A stretch of DNA of 54,823 bases. Source: CAZFLY01 sp964519995 (lineage in GTDB: Bacteria; Planctomycetota; Phycisphaerae; Sedimentisphaerales; Anaerobacaceae). Both the position numbers and the translations under genes were made by a program. The DNA is taken from the NCBI GenBank assembly GCA_964519995.1, contig CAZFLY010000010.1, forward strand, positions 1 through 54,823, read 5' to 3'. Positions 43,085-52,463 of this stretch are shown here, one piece after another (the first letter of the stretch is position 1; each line of letters opens with the position of its first letter). A model generated the notes under the pieces. It saw only the letters and a list, made by a program, of their open reading frames with translations, searched no databases and had not been told where the DNA came from.

Positions 43085-44887
43085 TCATCGTACCAACCCT
43101 ATGTTATGGGGATTCCTTTTGCTGGTAGTCTCACAGACATGACGCAGAAATTCAATTTGATCTTCTGTTGCTTTAGCCTGCTGCTTTTCTCTTTCTATCT
43201 GACGCCGTTCCAGTACATCTATGACTCCTGTCAAGCGAGACTGGAAATTTCCCTTCTTCTGGCCAGTCTGCGCCAATTCTGTGATACGTTGACTAACATC
43301 CACCAACTCAGCCCGAGACAGTAGTTGCGCCAATGAGACATTAACATCGTTGTTGAGTGCCTCGAATACTATTGAAGCTATCTGCTTTAACATCGGCACT
43401 TGAAAAACTTCTGCTCCTATCTTTTTCCGCACAGCCTCATAGAATCCCGGCTCATTTAGCAGTATCTCTAAAAGCTCTTGTTCAGCCACAGCATAAAGGC
43501 CGAGCTCCGCATCTGAACGTACATCCTTTACGTTTTGCCTTGCAGCCGCATAGTCCAATGTTCGTGCTGCCCTTCTGGTTCTTCTGTTCAGTTCAGCATT
43601 TATCTCTTGGCTGTCCAGACCGACTATCTTCGAGAGCCGGTTAATGATCAATCCTCTGTCTATAGCCGGCAAACTACCGGCTAACATTGCAGTCGCCACA
43701 GTTTGTAGATATTCATCAATTACCGCTCTTCTGCCGGCAAGTGTCTCATCACTGCTAATTCTCTCTGTTAGTCTGTTCCATTTAAACTGAAAAACATCAG
43801 CGGCTTCATCCACTAATTGCTCAAACGCATCCTTTCCAGAAGTTATAAAAAAGTCACATGGGTCCTTTCCCTCCGGCACGAAAGCGAGTTTAATGTCAAG
43901 CCGCTGTGATAAACAGACCTCCAGCGCTCTGTTCGCTGCTTCAAGTCCAGCTGTGTCGGTGTCAAAAACCAAAACTACCCTTTTTGCGTATCGTCGCAAC
44001 AATCGGCCATGCCCGGCTGTGAAACTGGTTCCGAGTGTCGCGACAACATTATCACATCCGAATTGATGCGCCATAATGCAGTCGGTATAGCCCTCAACAA
44101 CAACGGCCGTTTCCGCAGAGACGATCTGGTGACGAGCCTGATCCAGGCCGTACAGCGTATTGCTTTTGTCAAACAGAATCGTCGTTGGCGAATTTATATA
44201 CTTTGCACCAACATCGCTCAGCGTTCTGCCGCCGAAGCCAATCACCCTACCCGTCACATCGACGATAGGAAACATCAAGCGGCTAACGAATTTGTCCTGG
44301 TTTTGAGCAGTTATCAAGCCTGCCTGCTCAAGCAACTTCGTCGGAATGTTTTTACCTTTTGCTGCGCGAATAAGATCGTCCGAAGAGTCTACAGCCAAGC
44401 CAAGCTGCCATTTTTTTATGCTCTCGGAGCTTATTTGCCTACCAGCCAAATATTCACGCGCGTGTTCACCCTTTCCTCCATCACAAAGATTCTTCTGAAA
44501 GTACCTGGTTGCCCAGGCATTGACCTTAGCCAGCCTGTTTGGGTCAACATCAGTATATTGGTTTGTGACTCCGGTCTTCGCTGGTTTGACGGACTTTAAT
44601 CTGATGCCCGCGCGTTCGGCTAGCCTTTCTACTGCTTGTGGAAAAGTTAAATTCTCCCGCATCTGCACAAATGTGAAGACACTACCACCGGCCCCACAAG
44701 CAAAACACTTGAATATCTGCTTGGCTGGATTTACATACAGGCTCGGCCTATGGTCGTCGTGGAAAGGACACAAACCGACCATCTCCTTACCTTTTCTCTT
44801 CAGGCCCACATGCTCACCAACAATGTCAACAATATCGTTGGCCTGCAAGACTCGGCTCACCACCGCTTGGTCAAATATCCCTGGCAT
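43085..44887 (-). CDS. dnaG: DNA primase DnaG
   Basis: A 600-residue primase. The zinc-binding domain is at the N-terminus (CPFHDDHRPSLYVNPA, then CFACGAGG, a CHC2 pattern). The catalytic core has AVVVEGYTDCIMAHQ and the TOPRIM motif VLVFDTDTAGLEA. The C-terminal part would bind the helicase. It makes RNA primers at the fork. A good promoter lies about 115 bases upstream at 45002-45030. Confidence 0.96.
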   Translation of the reverse strand: MPGIFDQAVVSRVLQANDIVDIVGEHVGLKRKGKEMVGLCPFHDDHRPSLYVNPAKQIFKCFACGAGGSVFTFVQMRENLTFPQAVERLAERAGIRLKSVKPAKTGVTNQYTDVDPNRLAKVNAWATRYFQKNLCDGGKGEHAREYLAGRQISSESIKKWQLGLAVDSSDDLIRAAKGKNIPTKLLEQAGLITAQNQDKFVSRLMFPIVDVTGRVIGFGGRTLSDVGAKYINSPTTILFDKSNTLYGLDQARHQIVSAETAVVVEGYTDCIMAHQFGCDNVVATLGTSFTAGHGRLLRRYAKRVVLVFDTDTAGLEAANRALEVCLSQRLDIKLAFVPEGKDPCDFFITSGKDAFEQLVDEAADVFQFKWNRLTERISSDETLAGRRAVIDEYLQTVATAMLAGSLPAIDRGLIINRLSKIVGLDSQEINAELNRRTRRAARTLDYAAARQNVKDVRSDAELGLYAVAEQELLEILLNEPGFYEAVRKKIGAEVFQVPMLKQIASIVFEALNNDVNVSLAQLLSRAELVDVSQRITELAQTGQKKGNFQSRLTGVIDVLERRQIEREKQQAKATEDQIEFLRHVCETTSKRNPHNIGLVR

Positions 44888-45001
44888 ATGTGTCTACTAT
44901 TATCTCCCCATTAAGCTTAAGGTGATAACTCCTCCCTTCCCGGCATGGCTAATTGACACACCAACCGACGACCGGGACGGTACACAAAAGCTGACTACTA
45001 A

Positions 45002-45030
45002 TATATAATGGCTATCCTGTAAAAAGTCAA
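45002..45030 (-). promoter_or_regulatory. Sigma-70 type promoter for dnaG-rpoD
   Basis: On the minus strand TTGACT (45030-45025) and TATATA (45007-45002) are separated by exactly 17 bases. Transcription would start near 44996, giving a leader of about 109 bases before dnaG. The rest of 44888-45164 shows no gene. Confidence 0.65.
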
Positions 45031-45164
45031 GTCAACGCGTAAAACCGTGTTAATAGCACTGAAAAAGGCCTTGCTGAAAGTATTGGACACTTGGTGATCA
45101 GGACAATGTCATAAAAGGTTCTTTTAGCCCCCACATTCAAGCACCCTGGCCCACAGGGCTCCGC

Positions 45165-45947
45165 CTACTTACACCCCGGTAATCTGAAGAAATCCACCGT
45201 TGTAGCCCTCAGTATCTTGGCGAAATCAGCCAAATCGACCTGTTTTAATTCAGATAGAAATCTTGCTATATGAATTAAAAGAGCTGGCTCATTCACCTTC
45301 TGTTTTCTCTCTGGCTCCGGCGACATATACGGACAATCAGTCTCAAGCATCAATTTATCCAGCGGCACGACCGCGGCCGCACTTCGCGTCTTTTCAGCAT
45401 TCTTAAAAGTAACAACGCCGGTAAAAGAGATGTAGTAACCCTTGTCCAGCACGATTTTTGCCTGTTTGGCTGAACCACTGAAACAATGAAACACTACTTT
45501 TTGAACCGTCTTATCGTGCTGTCGTAAAATCTCAATTGTCTCGTCGAATGCCTTTCGACAATGGATAATGACAGGCAGGTTCAGCTCGTCGGCAATTTTC
45601 AGATGTTCGGCGAAAACCTTGCGCTGGTCTTCGTGCAATGAAAAATCATAGTGATAATCCAGACCTGTCTCGCCGATTGCGACGACCTTTGTATGGCTTG
45701 CAAGGTCTCTCAATTCGCTAAGCGTTTTATCAGTCACGGTCTTGGCATCATGCGGATGGATTGCGACTGCAGCGTATATGCCTTCGAATTTCTCTGCAAG
45801 CTCAATAGCTTTTCGATTATGCTCAGGGTCGGTACCGACAGTTATCCAGCCGGTGACACCAGCTTGCCGACTGCGCTCAACGACCGCATCGATATCACGA
45901 ATCAAATCGTCAAACGTCAGATGGCAATGCGTATCAATCAGTTCCAC
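45165..45947 (-). CDS. tatD: TatD family metal-dependent hydrolase (DNase)
   Basis: A 260-residue TIM-barrel hydrolase. Metal-binding motifs: IDTHCHLTF, AIGETGLDYHYDF, LPVIIHCRKAFDE, VVFHCFSGS and LMLETDCPYMSPEP. The start is GTG with AGAGGTC about 6 bases upstream. TatD proteins act as 3'-5' DNases in repair and turnover. It overlaps the end of the preceding secreted-protein gene by 14 bases. Confidence 0.93.
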   Translation of the reverse strand: MELIDTHCHLTFDDLIRDIDAVVERSRQAGVTGWITVGTDPEHNRKAIELAEKFEGIYAAVAIHPHDAKTVTDKTLSELRDLASHTKVVAIGETGLDYHYDFSLHEDQRKVFAEHLKIADELNLPVIIHCRKAFDETIEILRQHDKTVQKVVFHCFSGSAKQAKIVLDKGYYISFTGVVTFKNAEKTRSAAAVVPLDKLMLETDCPYMSPEPERKQKVNEPALLIHIARFLSELKQVDLADFAKILRATTVDFFRLPGCK

Positions 45948-47247
45948 TTGTGACCTCTTGAATGCAATGGATAGTTATGCCTTCTACTATCTCACCAGCT
46001 TTGACTGTGATTATTGGTGACTCTACGTTTTGGTAATCACCCGGTTGTGGCAGATAAATTCGGTCTGTTCTTTTAGAAAGAGGTTGGGTTCTGTCCAATA
46101 CTGCCTTTACCCAATACCTTCCTGGTGTAACTGCTACGATAGTAAATGGAAATTTTCTTTTATATACAGGGGCGAAATTTCTAAACGTAGCGTCACCAAA
46201 ACAAGCGGCCAGGCGATGAACAGGAGGCTTTTCATACCATTGGTCCTCAGTAACCGTATTTGGTACAAGGTGAATCCACAGCGTGGCAGCATTGGGATCA
46301 TACATTTTAGGTAACGATATAATCCCTTCGACAGTACCCAAATAGTAAAGTGGCTGACTTGGACTCGGGTCAAAACCCTTATCCACGGGTCTGCCATCCC
46401 AATCCGCCAAAACCTGCTCTGCTAACAAACGTTTATAAGACGTAGAAACACATCTGACTAATTGCTTACCCTGCTTATTTCTTCCTGATGTTGTTGTGAA
46501 TGTTATGAAGGATTGGCTAAAGTCCTCGTCTGTAAGGAGGTTTTCAATGATCCTCCGGTCATCAGGATTCCTCAGGCTGCTTAGAAAATAATATGGACTA
46601 TAACGATGGCGTTCCTTTTTGATCTCCTCAATCGACCACAAACGCGCCTTTTCTTGCCACCTCCTGACCATTTCTTTGTCTATCACAACTTTTTGGCCAT
46701 TGGTTGGATCCCAAGCTATCCAACGATTAAATAAACGCAGCCATATGCAAAAATAAAGTTTGTCCGCGGACATATCAAAAAACTTGATGCTATTTTGGTC
46801 CCACCATCGGCTAGTGGTAGAGTGCGGCATGAGCTTAAATAATTCTCGCTCAGCGGTGTCCTCAGGCAAATCCAGAATACTCTCTAAGGTGTATTTGTCG
46901 ATGCAGCCGCCTTCATTATAGAAGGCGACAACATAGTTTCCATAACCTACACGACCATGTTCGTTGACGCTTACAACATACTTGCCGTTATCTGAAATAT
47001 ATACTTCAAGTGGAGCTCTTAGCTTGCCCATTTTGCACTGCCAGAGCAATGTTTTCTCTGTTTGTTTAACTTCAAAAACTTCGAGCAAGGGCCCATCCTC
47101 TTTCAGATATCCTGGTGGTTTTATATGTGCCATATAGCTTTCGTTTTCAAAAAAATAGCCTTTTTCTGTTGGCCAGCCCCAGCTATCTGCATAAGTAACT
47201 CTAATCGACGTAATAACTATGAATAGAAAAACAAGCGTTTTTTTCAT
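45934..47247 (-). CDS. Secreted protein, unknown function
   Basis: A 437-residue exported protein. The ATG at 47247 begins a good signal peptide (MKKTLVFLFIVITSIRVTYA) and follows GAGAGGG by about 9 bases; the longer frame to 47316 is not supported. Early segment YISDNGKYVVSVNEHGRVGY suggests a beta-rich fold. A segment from about 385 (VAVTPGRYWVKAVLDRTQPL) resembles a carboxypeptidase-regulatory-like beta sandwich. No catalytic motif is visible. It overlaps tatD, so the two are probably cotranscribed. Confidence 0.75.
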   Translation of the reverse strand: MKKTLVFLFIVITSIRVTYADSWGWPTEKGYFFENESYMAHIKPPGYLKEDGPLLEVFEVKQTEKTLLWQCKMGKLRAPLEVYISDNGKYVVSVNEHGRVGYGNYVVAFYNEGGCIDKYTLESILDLPEDTAERELFKLMPHSTTSRWWDQNSIKFFDMSADKLYFCIWLRLFNRWIAWDPTNGQKVVIDKEMVRRWQEKARLWSIEEIKKERHRYSPYYFLSSLRNPDDRRIIENLLTDEDFSQSFITFTTTSGRNKQGKQLVRCVSTSYKRLLAEQVLADWDGRPVDKGFDPSPSQPLYYLGTVEGIISLPKMYDPNAATLWIHLVPNTVTEDQWYEKPPVHRLAACFGDATFRNFAPVYKRKFPFTIVAVTPGRYWVKAVLDRTQPLSKRTDRIYLPQPGDYQNVESPIITVKAGEIVEGITIHCIQEVTSGTD

Positions 47248-47385
47248 TGTTAAAACCCTCTCAACTTTGGTTCCCTCTATTATCTCGTCACTATTATTAT
47301 AGACGTGAAAACCCACGAAATGTTACGAATTTTTTTCTTTATAAAGGTTTAGCCGTCACTATGCCAGCAATGACTAAACGAACGG

Positions 47386-47784
47386 TTAAGTCACAAGAGC
47401 GTTTTCATAGTGTCTAATTTGCGGTTTGCCTGTTCGGCCGAGCACTATCGTGACCACATCAACGCGAAAAGGTCTATTCTCGATATTATGCGTCGCAAGA
47501 AAATAACGGGCCGTCCTGAGTAACTTTGATTTCTTGGCGAATGTAATCGATGACTCCACAGAGCCAAAATTTTCATCCGCCCTGGTTCTCACCTCCACGA
47601 AAACAATACTTTTATCTGAACCGACCATAACAAGGTCTATTTCACCACTTTTACAGGAGAAGTTTCGCGCAAGCTTTTGAAGCCCTTTTTTCTTTAAGAA
47701 CCTCTCGCATCGCTTCTCGCCCCACCGACCGAGCAGTGCGCGGTCAGCCAACAACTTACGCCTGGTGCGCAAAATACCGAGCAC
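47386..47784 (-). CDS. yraN: YraN family (UPF0102) endonuclease-like protein
   Basis: A 132-residue protein with the restriction-endonuclease-like core: GEKRCERFLKKKGLQKLARN, then SGEIDLVMVGSDKSIVFVEVR, which holds the Glu-x-Asp and Glu-Val pair of the nuclease fold. The start is GTG with GGAG 8 bases upstream. YraN genes often sit behind rplS and rnhB, as here behind rplS. Confidence 0.9.
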   Translation of the reverse strand: MLGILRTRRKLLADRALLGRWGEKRCERFLKKKGLQKLARNFSCKSGEIDLVMVGSDKSIVFVEVRTRADENFGSVESSITFAKKSKLLRTARYFLATHNIENRPFRVDVVTIVLGRTGKPQIRHYENALVT

Positions 47785-47851
47785 CCGTGATCTCCAGACA
47801 AATCATGAACTCCCGGATAATGACAGAGGGTATATGGTCAAGAATCAATTA

Positions 47852-48223
47852 TCATTTGGACACGGTGTGACCGCTGTGCCGTTGTACCAGCTTGACAGCT
47901 TTGCCGGTCCGCTTGCGTAAAAAGTACAGCTTTGCTCGTCTCGCTTTGCCGCTTCGGATTGGCTTGATATCAACAATACCTGGTGAATGAAGTGGGAAAA
48001 CTCGCTCCACACCCTCATTGTTTACTATCCGTCGGACAGTGAAGTTCTCGTTGACTCCTCGACCCTTGCGGGCTATCATCGTGCCTGTAAATACTTGTGT
48101 ACGCACTTTATCACCTTCCTTGATCCTGCAGTGCACCTCTACAATATCACCTATCTCAAAATACGGTATGTCTTTCTTGATGCTTTTGCTCTCAACAGCA
48201 TCAAGTAATTCTGTCTTATTCAC
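47852..48223 (-). CDS. rplS: Ribosomal protein bL19
   Basis: A 123-residue ribosomal protein of the normal length. Signatures: PYFEIGDIVEVHCRIKEGD, FTVRRIVNNEGVERVFPLHS and KARRAKLYFLRKRTGKAVK. The start is GTG with GAGGAG about 9 bases upstream. It contacts the 16S-23S interface. Third conserved member of the rpsP-trmD-rplS group. Confidence 0.97.
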   Translation of the reverse strand: MNKTELLDAVESKSIKKDIPYFEIGDIVEVHCRIKEGDKVRTQVFTGTMIARKGRGVNENFTVRRIVNNEGVERVFPLHSPGIVDIKPIRSGKARRAKLYFLRKRTGKAVKLVQRHSGHTVSK

Positions 48224-48332
48224 AAAGTTATCTCCTCAACAGCAAATTCACAGCCACTTTTTCCAACAGAGAAAGAAGGATTATACAATGGTCCACCTTC
48301 GAAGCCAAGCATTTTTCTCTGCTGCGATAATC

Positions 48333-49043
48333 TCAATATCCCTTATTCGGAGAGTCTCTGATCAGTTCTGGACGCCATTTTTTGGTACGTTCGAGGGCCT
48401 GCTGGCGCCGCCATTCAGCGATTTTGCCGTGGTTGCCACTCAGAAGTATATCAGGGACTTTCATGCCGCGAAAAACCTCCGGCCTTGTATACTGCGGATA
48501 TTCCAATCCACCGCAGGCGGACTCGCTGAAGGAATCATCTTTAGCCGAGTCCTCGTCACCAAGTGCTCCAGGCAGCAAGCGTACAACCGCATCAATGATA
48601 ATCATAGCAGCGAGTTCGCCGCCGTTGAGCACGTAATCACCGATCGAGATTTGCTCAGCACCGAAGCCTACGCGAATTCGTTCATCGAAGCCCTCGTACC
48701 TACCGGCAATGAGAATCAGGCGTTTTTCTTTACTCAGTTCGAGAGCCTTTTTCTGGTTGAAGCACTTCCCTTGGGGAGTAAGTAAAATTACACGACCTTT
48801 TTGGGTGGAAAGTTTCTGTACGTGTTCGAAGCAGGCAAAAACGGGGCCGGGCATCATTACCATACCTGGCCCGCCACCGTAAGGCTTGTCGTCAACTTTT
48901 CTGTATTTGTCGGTCGCAAAATCCCGTATGCTGGTCAGGGTAATTTCGACTACGCTATTGTCCTGAGCTCTCTTTATTATCGAGCAGCTCAGAGGCGATT
49001 GAAACATCTCCGGAAACAGTGTAAGAACGTCAATTCTCATCAC
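48333..49043 (-). CDS. trmD: tRNA (guanine-N1)-methyltransferase TrmD
   Basis: A 236-residue SPOUT methyltransferase that methylates G37 of tRNAs. Motifs: MRIDVLTLFPEMF at the start, DDKPYGGGPGMVMMPGPVF, LIAGRYEGFDERI and ISIGDYVLNGGELAAM, the knot region binding S-adenosylmethionine. The ATG overlaps the rpsP stop codon by 4 bases. Confidence 0.97.
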   Translation of the reverse strand: MMRIDVLTLFPEMFQSPLSCSIIKRAQDNSVVEITLTSIRDFATDKYRKVDDKPYGGGPGMVMMPGPVFACFEHVQKLSTQKGRVILLTPQGKCFNQKKALELSKEKRLILIAGRYEGFDERIRVGFGAEQISIGDYVLNGGELAAMIIIDAVVRLLPGALGDEDSAKDDSFSESACGGLEYPQYTRPEVFRGMKVPDILLSGNHGKIAEWRRQQALERTKKWRPELIRDSPNKGY

Positions 49044-49834
49044 TCTTTCTCGGCTTCACCAGAAGCCGATTTCTCCTCGGCTTTCAATTCAACTTCAGCC
49101 TCTTTGGCTTGTGCTTCTGGCTCCCCGTCGGCTGACTGAGCGTCGGTCTTGGCTTTTCCTTTGGCTCGTTTGGCCTTCGCCTGGATTTTTTCCTCAGTTT
49201 TTTTGACTCCCTCAGCTTCATCCTTTGCCTTTTCTTCAGCTTTTTTGGGCTCTGTCTGGGTTTTTTCCACAACCTCAGCTTCGGCCTTCTCCTCTGGCTG
49301 TTTAACAGCCTTAACTTTGGCCTCTTCCTCAGCCTTTTTGGTGGTTTCGGTTTTCGCCTTTGCCTCTTCCTCAGTTTTTTTGGCAGCCTCGGCCTTAGCC
49401 TTTGCCTCCTGCTCGTTTTTCTTGGCGGCCTCGGCCCGGGTTTTTGCTTTTTCCTCGGCTTCTTTAGCTTTGGCCTCCGCCTCTTTCTCAGCAGCTATCT
49501 TTTCGGCCTTGGTGAAGAACTTGCCCTTGGCACGAGCCATGCTTCTTGCTTTAGCGCGGCGTTGGGCTTTTACTTCGGCGTATTTGTGCTTTATCCCCTG
49601 GCGAAGCAGAATCTCAGAGACGGTATCGCTAGGCACTGCTCCCTGGCTAAGCCAGTACTCGGCTCGCTGCCGATTGAGCACAATCTGCTTGTCGGGGTCT
49701 TTTTCGATTGGGTCGTAGTGGCCGAGCTTTTCAAGTATTTTGCCGTCACGTGGTGTGCGAGCCTCGACCGCATTAATTCTAAAAAACGGCCGATGTCGCC
49801 TTCCCATTCTCGTCAGTCTTAATTTTACCGCCAT
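49040..49834 (-). CDS. rpsP: Ribosomal protein bS16 with a long charged C-terminal extension
   Basis: A 264-residue form of a protein that is usually 80-90 residues. Residues 1-85 are canonical (MAVKLRLTRMGRRHRPFFRI; ILEKLGHYDPI). From about residue 110 the sequence is low-complexity Lys-Ala-Glu (AEAAKKTEEEAKAK-type units repeated), predicted as a long helix or disordered. The ATG at 49834 is preferred because it gives the exact family start; the frame extends to 49909 without support. Similar tails occur in other Planctomycetes as far as I recall. Confidence 0.95.
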   Translation of the reverse strand: MAVKLRLTRMGRRHRPFFRINAVEARTPRDGKILEKLGHYDPIEKDPDKQIVLNRQRAEYWLSQGAVPSDTVSEILLRQGIKHKYAEVKAQRRAKARSMARAKGKFFTKAEKIAAEKEAEAKAKEAEEKAKTRAEAAKKNEQEAKAKAEAAKKTEEEAKAKTETTKKAEEEAKVKAVKQPEEKAEAEVVEKTQTEPKKAEEKAKDEAEGVKKTEEKIQAKAKRAKGKAKTDAQSADGEPEAQAKEAEVELKAEEKSASGEAEKE

Positions 49835-49881
49835 TATTTTCCCTTTCTTTGATGGTCTATAATCAATTTCCGCGATTTGCC

Positions 49882-50208
49882 CTATGCCAACCGCGAAACA
49901 CGTTTGCAATGCAAGGCGTAGCCGTTTATAAAGATTGCAAAGATACCCGGGTCGATTCCTGCGTCAACCGCTATTTTCTTGATTTCTTCATCACTGAGCT
50001 TCTCGGTATCTTGCTTTTCACTGGGGGTCATAATCGCTACAGCCTTTTTCAACTGTTCCAGCTCCTCGGCACTCGGCACGGCAAGTAGTGCCAATTCGCT
50101 GGTGCCTTTTGTGTCCTTGAAACGGTTTCTTACCTGTAAACCGTATTCGTTGCCAGAAAAAACCGCAACTTTTTCAAGATATTGCTCAATAGAAATTGTG
50201 CCACTCAT
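49882..50208 (-). CDS. Small protein between ffh and rpsP, unknown function
   Basis: A 108-residue acidic helical protein (PSAEELEQLKKAVAIMTPSE; LSDEEIKKIAVDAGIDPGIF). It occupies the place where rimM or a KH-domain gene is usually found, but resembles neither. The ATG overlaps the ffh stop codon (ATGA), so it is translated with ffh. Conservation in relatives would show whether it is a ribosome or SRP accessory factor. Confidence 0.75.
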   Translation of the reverse strand: MSGTISIEQYLEKVAVFSGNEYGLQVRNRFKDTKGTSELALLAVPSAEELEQLKKAVAIMTPSEKQDTEKLSDEEIKKIAVDAGIDPGIFAIFINGYALHCKRVSRLA

Positions 50209-51635
50209 CGGCGTTTAATTTTGCCTCTTCGTTTTATAACTCTTTTTCGTTTTGAGCGCTGCTTGATTTTTCGGCCGGTTGACATAGCAGCCCCTATCGC
50301 ATCCAGATTCAAGCCGCCTGAAAATAGAGATTTGAGACCACTAAAGCTGCCACCGCTCATGGACTTCATCATATCTCGGCTGCGCTTGAATGTTTTCACC
50401 AGACTGGAAACATCGTGCGGCTGCGCTCCTGCACCGGCTGCGATTCGTCTTCGGCGCGAGGATTCGATAACATCGGGCTGACGTCTCTCGTATGGTGTCA
50501 TCGAGTAGACGATGCCCTCCATGCGTTTCAAATCCGCGCCGTCGAAATCCAAATCACCAAGCTGGCTTCCCATACCAGGCATCATCTTCAGCATATCCTT
50601 GACGCCGCCCATTTTCTTGACGGCCTGCATTTGCTTGAGGAAGTCGTCGAAGCCGAAGGTACCTTTGGCCATCTTTTTTTGTAGTTTTTCTGCTTCTTCT
50701 ACTTCGAAATGCTCCTGGGCCTTTTCGACAAGTGTCACTACATCGCCCATACCGAGGATTCTGCTCGCCATCCGCTCGGGGTGGAATTCTTCGAGCTTAT
50801 CAAGCTTTTCACCGATACCTATGAACTTAATAGGCTTTCCAGTGACAGCCTTGACACTTAAAGCCGCGCCACCGCGGGCATCACCGTCAAGCTTCGTCAG
50901 GATAACGCCATCGAGCTCAAGTCGGTCATTGAACTCTTTTGCCGAATTGACAGCGTCCTGGCCGGTCATCGCGTCGCAGACAAGATAGATCTGATGGGGC
51001 GTAACCGTCTTTGTAACATTCGCCACTTCTTTCATCATTTCTTCGTCAATGTGCAGCCGACCTGCTGTGTCAATGACAACTACATCATAACTGTTATCCT
51101 TGGCGTACTTGACGGAATTTCTCGCAACGCGGATAGCATCTCTTGTGTTCTCCTCACTGTAGACATCTATGTTGGTCTGCTGACCGAGGACCTTTAGCTG
51201 CTCGATAGCAGCGGGTCTTTGCAGGTCGTCGGCGACGAGCAAAGGACGTCTTCCTTTTAAGACGAGGTATTTGCCGAGCTTAGCAGCGGTTGTGGTCTTA
51301 CCGCAGCCCTGCAGGCCCGCAAGCATAATTACAGTCGGGCCGGGCGATACAAAGTATATTCGCGTATCGACCGGGCCCATCAGCCTGCTCAACTCGTCAT
51401 TGACTATCTTTACCATCACCTGGCCTGGATGAAGGCTCTTTATAACCTCCGCGCCAATAGCCGCCTGTGCAACGTCTTTACAGAATTGCTTGACCACGCT
51501 GTAATTGACGTCGGCTTCTAAAAGGGCCTTGCGCACATCCCGCATAGCATCTGAGATGCTTGCCTCAGTGATACGGCCCCGGCCGGACAGCGACCTGAAT
51601 ACCGAATTGAATTTTTCGGTTAGCGACTCAAACAC
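50205..51635 (-). CDS. ffh: Signal recognition particle protein Ffh
   Basis: A 476-residue SRP54. The N-domain opens MFESLTEKFNSVFRSLSGRG. The G-domain has the P-loop LAGLQGCGKTTTAAKLG, DDLQRPAAIEQL, VVIDTAGRLHID and LTKLDGDARGG. The methionine-rich M-domain includes MLKMMPGMGS and SSRRRRIAAGAG, the RNA-binding turn. The C-terminus is strongly basic (KQRSKRKRVIKRRGKIKRR). Targets membrane proteins with FtsY. A promoter lies upstream at 51717-51745. Confidence 0.97.
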   Translation of the reverse strand: MFESLTEKFNSVFRSLSGRGRITEASISDAMRDVRKALLEADVNYSVVKQFCKDVAQAAIGAEVIKSLHPGQVMVKIVNDELSRLMGPVDTRIYFVSPGPTVIMLAGLQGCGKTTTAAKLGKYLVLKGRRPLLVADDLQRPAAIEQLKVLGQQTNIDVYSEENTRDAIRVARNSVKYAKDNSYDVVVIDTAGRLHIDEEMMKEVANVTKTVTPHQIYLVCDAMTGQDAVNSAKEFNDRLELDGVILTKLDGDARGGAALSVKAVTGKPIKFIGIGEKLDKLEEFHPERMASRILGMGDVVTLVEKAQEHFEVEEAEKLQKKMAKGTFGFDDFLKQMQAVKKMGGVKDMLKMMPGMGSQLGDLDFDGADLKRMEGIVYSMTPYERRQPDVIESSRRRRIAAGAGAQPHDVSSLVKTFKRSRDMMKSMSGGSFSGLKSLFSGGLNLDAIGAAMSTGRKIKQRSKRKRVIKRRGKIKRR

Positions 51636-51716
51636 AACGTCCCCTCAAGCTCCCTAAGAACCTGTGCAAGGGAAAAAACAATGCGTCAGTGTAAAAAGAA
51701 TTCTATAAAAGCACTT

Positions 51717-51745
51717 AATATAGACTTACAAAGCCGCTTTTGCAA
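51717..51745 (-). promoter_or_regulatory. Sigma-70 type promoter for the ffh-rpsP-trmD operon
   Basis: On the minus strand TTGCAA (51745-51740) and TATATT (51722-51717) are 17 bases apart. The start point would be near 51710, about 75 bases before ffh. The rest of 51636-51882 shows no gene. Confidence 0.55.
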
Positions 51746-51882
51746 GCGCAAAAACCTTGCTTGAACCAGTTGAGAGTGGCAATCTCGCTTTCTTTGGAGG
51801 GCTGTGCTGATAAAAACTCCGCAATAAACCCGTCCTGAGCCAGGTCGAAGGATTACGCAGCTAATTATTTATCCCCCACATT

Positions 51883-52461
51883 TTACGTGGGCTGTTGAAT
51901 CGAGTTGTGTAACGCCAATTCGGCACCTCGGCGTAGGGCCTCAGCGTTGATCGGTATCGTTTTATGGTATCTTTCAGCCAGTACATCGGGCAGGGCCTGC
52001 ACAGCAGTGTCAACGGCAAGATGACCCCGCTTTTTTAGATACGCGCCCAGCGCGACCATATTTGCGCTTTTGGCACTGCCAAGCTCGACCGCTAAATCAT
52101 CAGCAGGTATGGCAAGAATATTAACTGTTTCATCTACATCTGGTTCGACATCAATCAGAGAGTTATTATATATAAGCAAGCCATTTTCCTTGAGGCGTGG
52201 CGTAAATTTGTTCAGGGAAGCCTTGTTCATAACGATTAGCGAATCAGGCTTGCCGACGACCGGACAAGCGATGGGCCGATTGGATATGACGATCATGCAG
52301 TTGGCGGTTCCGCCGCGAACTTCAGCGCCATAGGAGGGCATAAATGTCACTTCTTTGCCGGAGTTCATTGCTGTCTGCGCCAGCAGTTTACCAGCGAGAA
52401 TAATTCCCTGTCCCCCAAAACCCGCTATGATGACTTCTTCGTTAAGCCCATTTGCTGCCAT
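51883..52461 (-). CDS. korC: 2-oxoacid:ferredoxin oxidoreductase gamma subunit
   Basis: A 192-residue KorC/PorG-type subunit. Signatures: VIIAGFGGQGIILAGKLLAQ at the start, FMPSYGAEVRGGTANCMIVI and PVVGKPDSLIVMN. It pairs with the alpha subunit to bind coenzyme A and form the channel for the reaction intermediate. The ATG at 52461 lies 2 bp after korB; a longer frame overlaps korB. Last gene of the kor operon. Confidence 0.93.
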   Translation of the reverse strand: MAANGLNEEVIIAGFGGQGIILAGKLLAQTAMNSGKEVTFMPSYGAEVRGGTANCMIVISNRPIACPVVGKPDSLIVMNKASLNKFTPRLKENGLLIYNNSLIDVEPDVDETVNILAIPADDLAVELGSAKSANMVALGAYLKKRGHLAVDTAVQALPDVLAERYHKTIPINAEALRRGAELALHNSIQQPT

Positions 52462-52463
52462 TG

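Noticed and set aside
49149..49718. 189-residue plus-strand open frame opposite rpsP
   Set aside because: A mirror of the repetitive Lys/Ala/Glu codons of the S16 tail; composition (Ala, Ser, Phe runs) is that of an antisense shadow.
51636..51882. Possible SRP RNA gene next to ffh
   Set aside because: I looked for the GGAAGCAGC-type conserved loop on both strands and did not find it.
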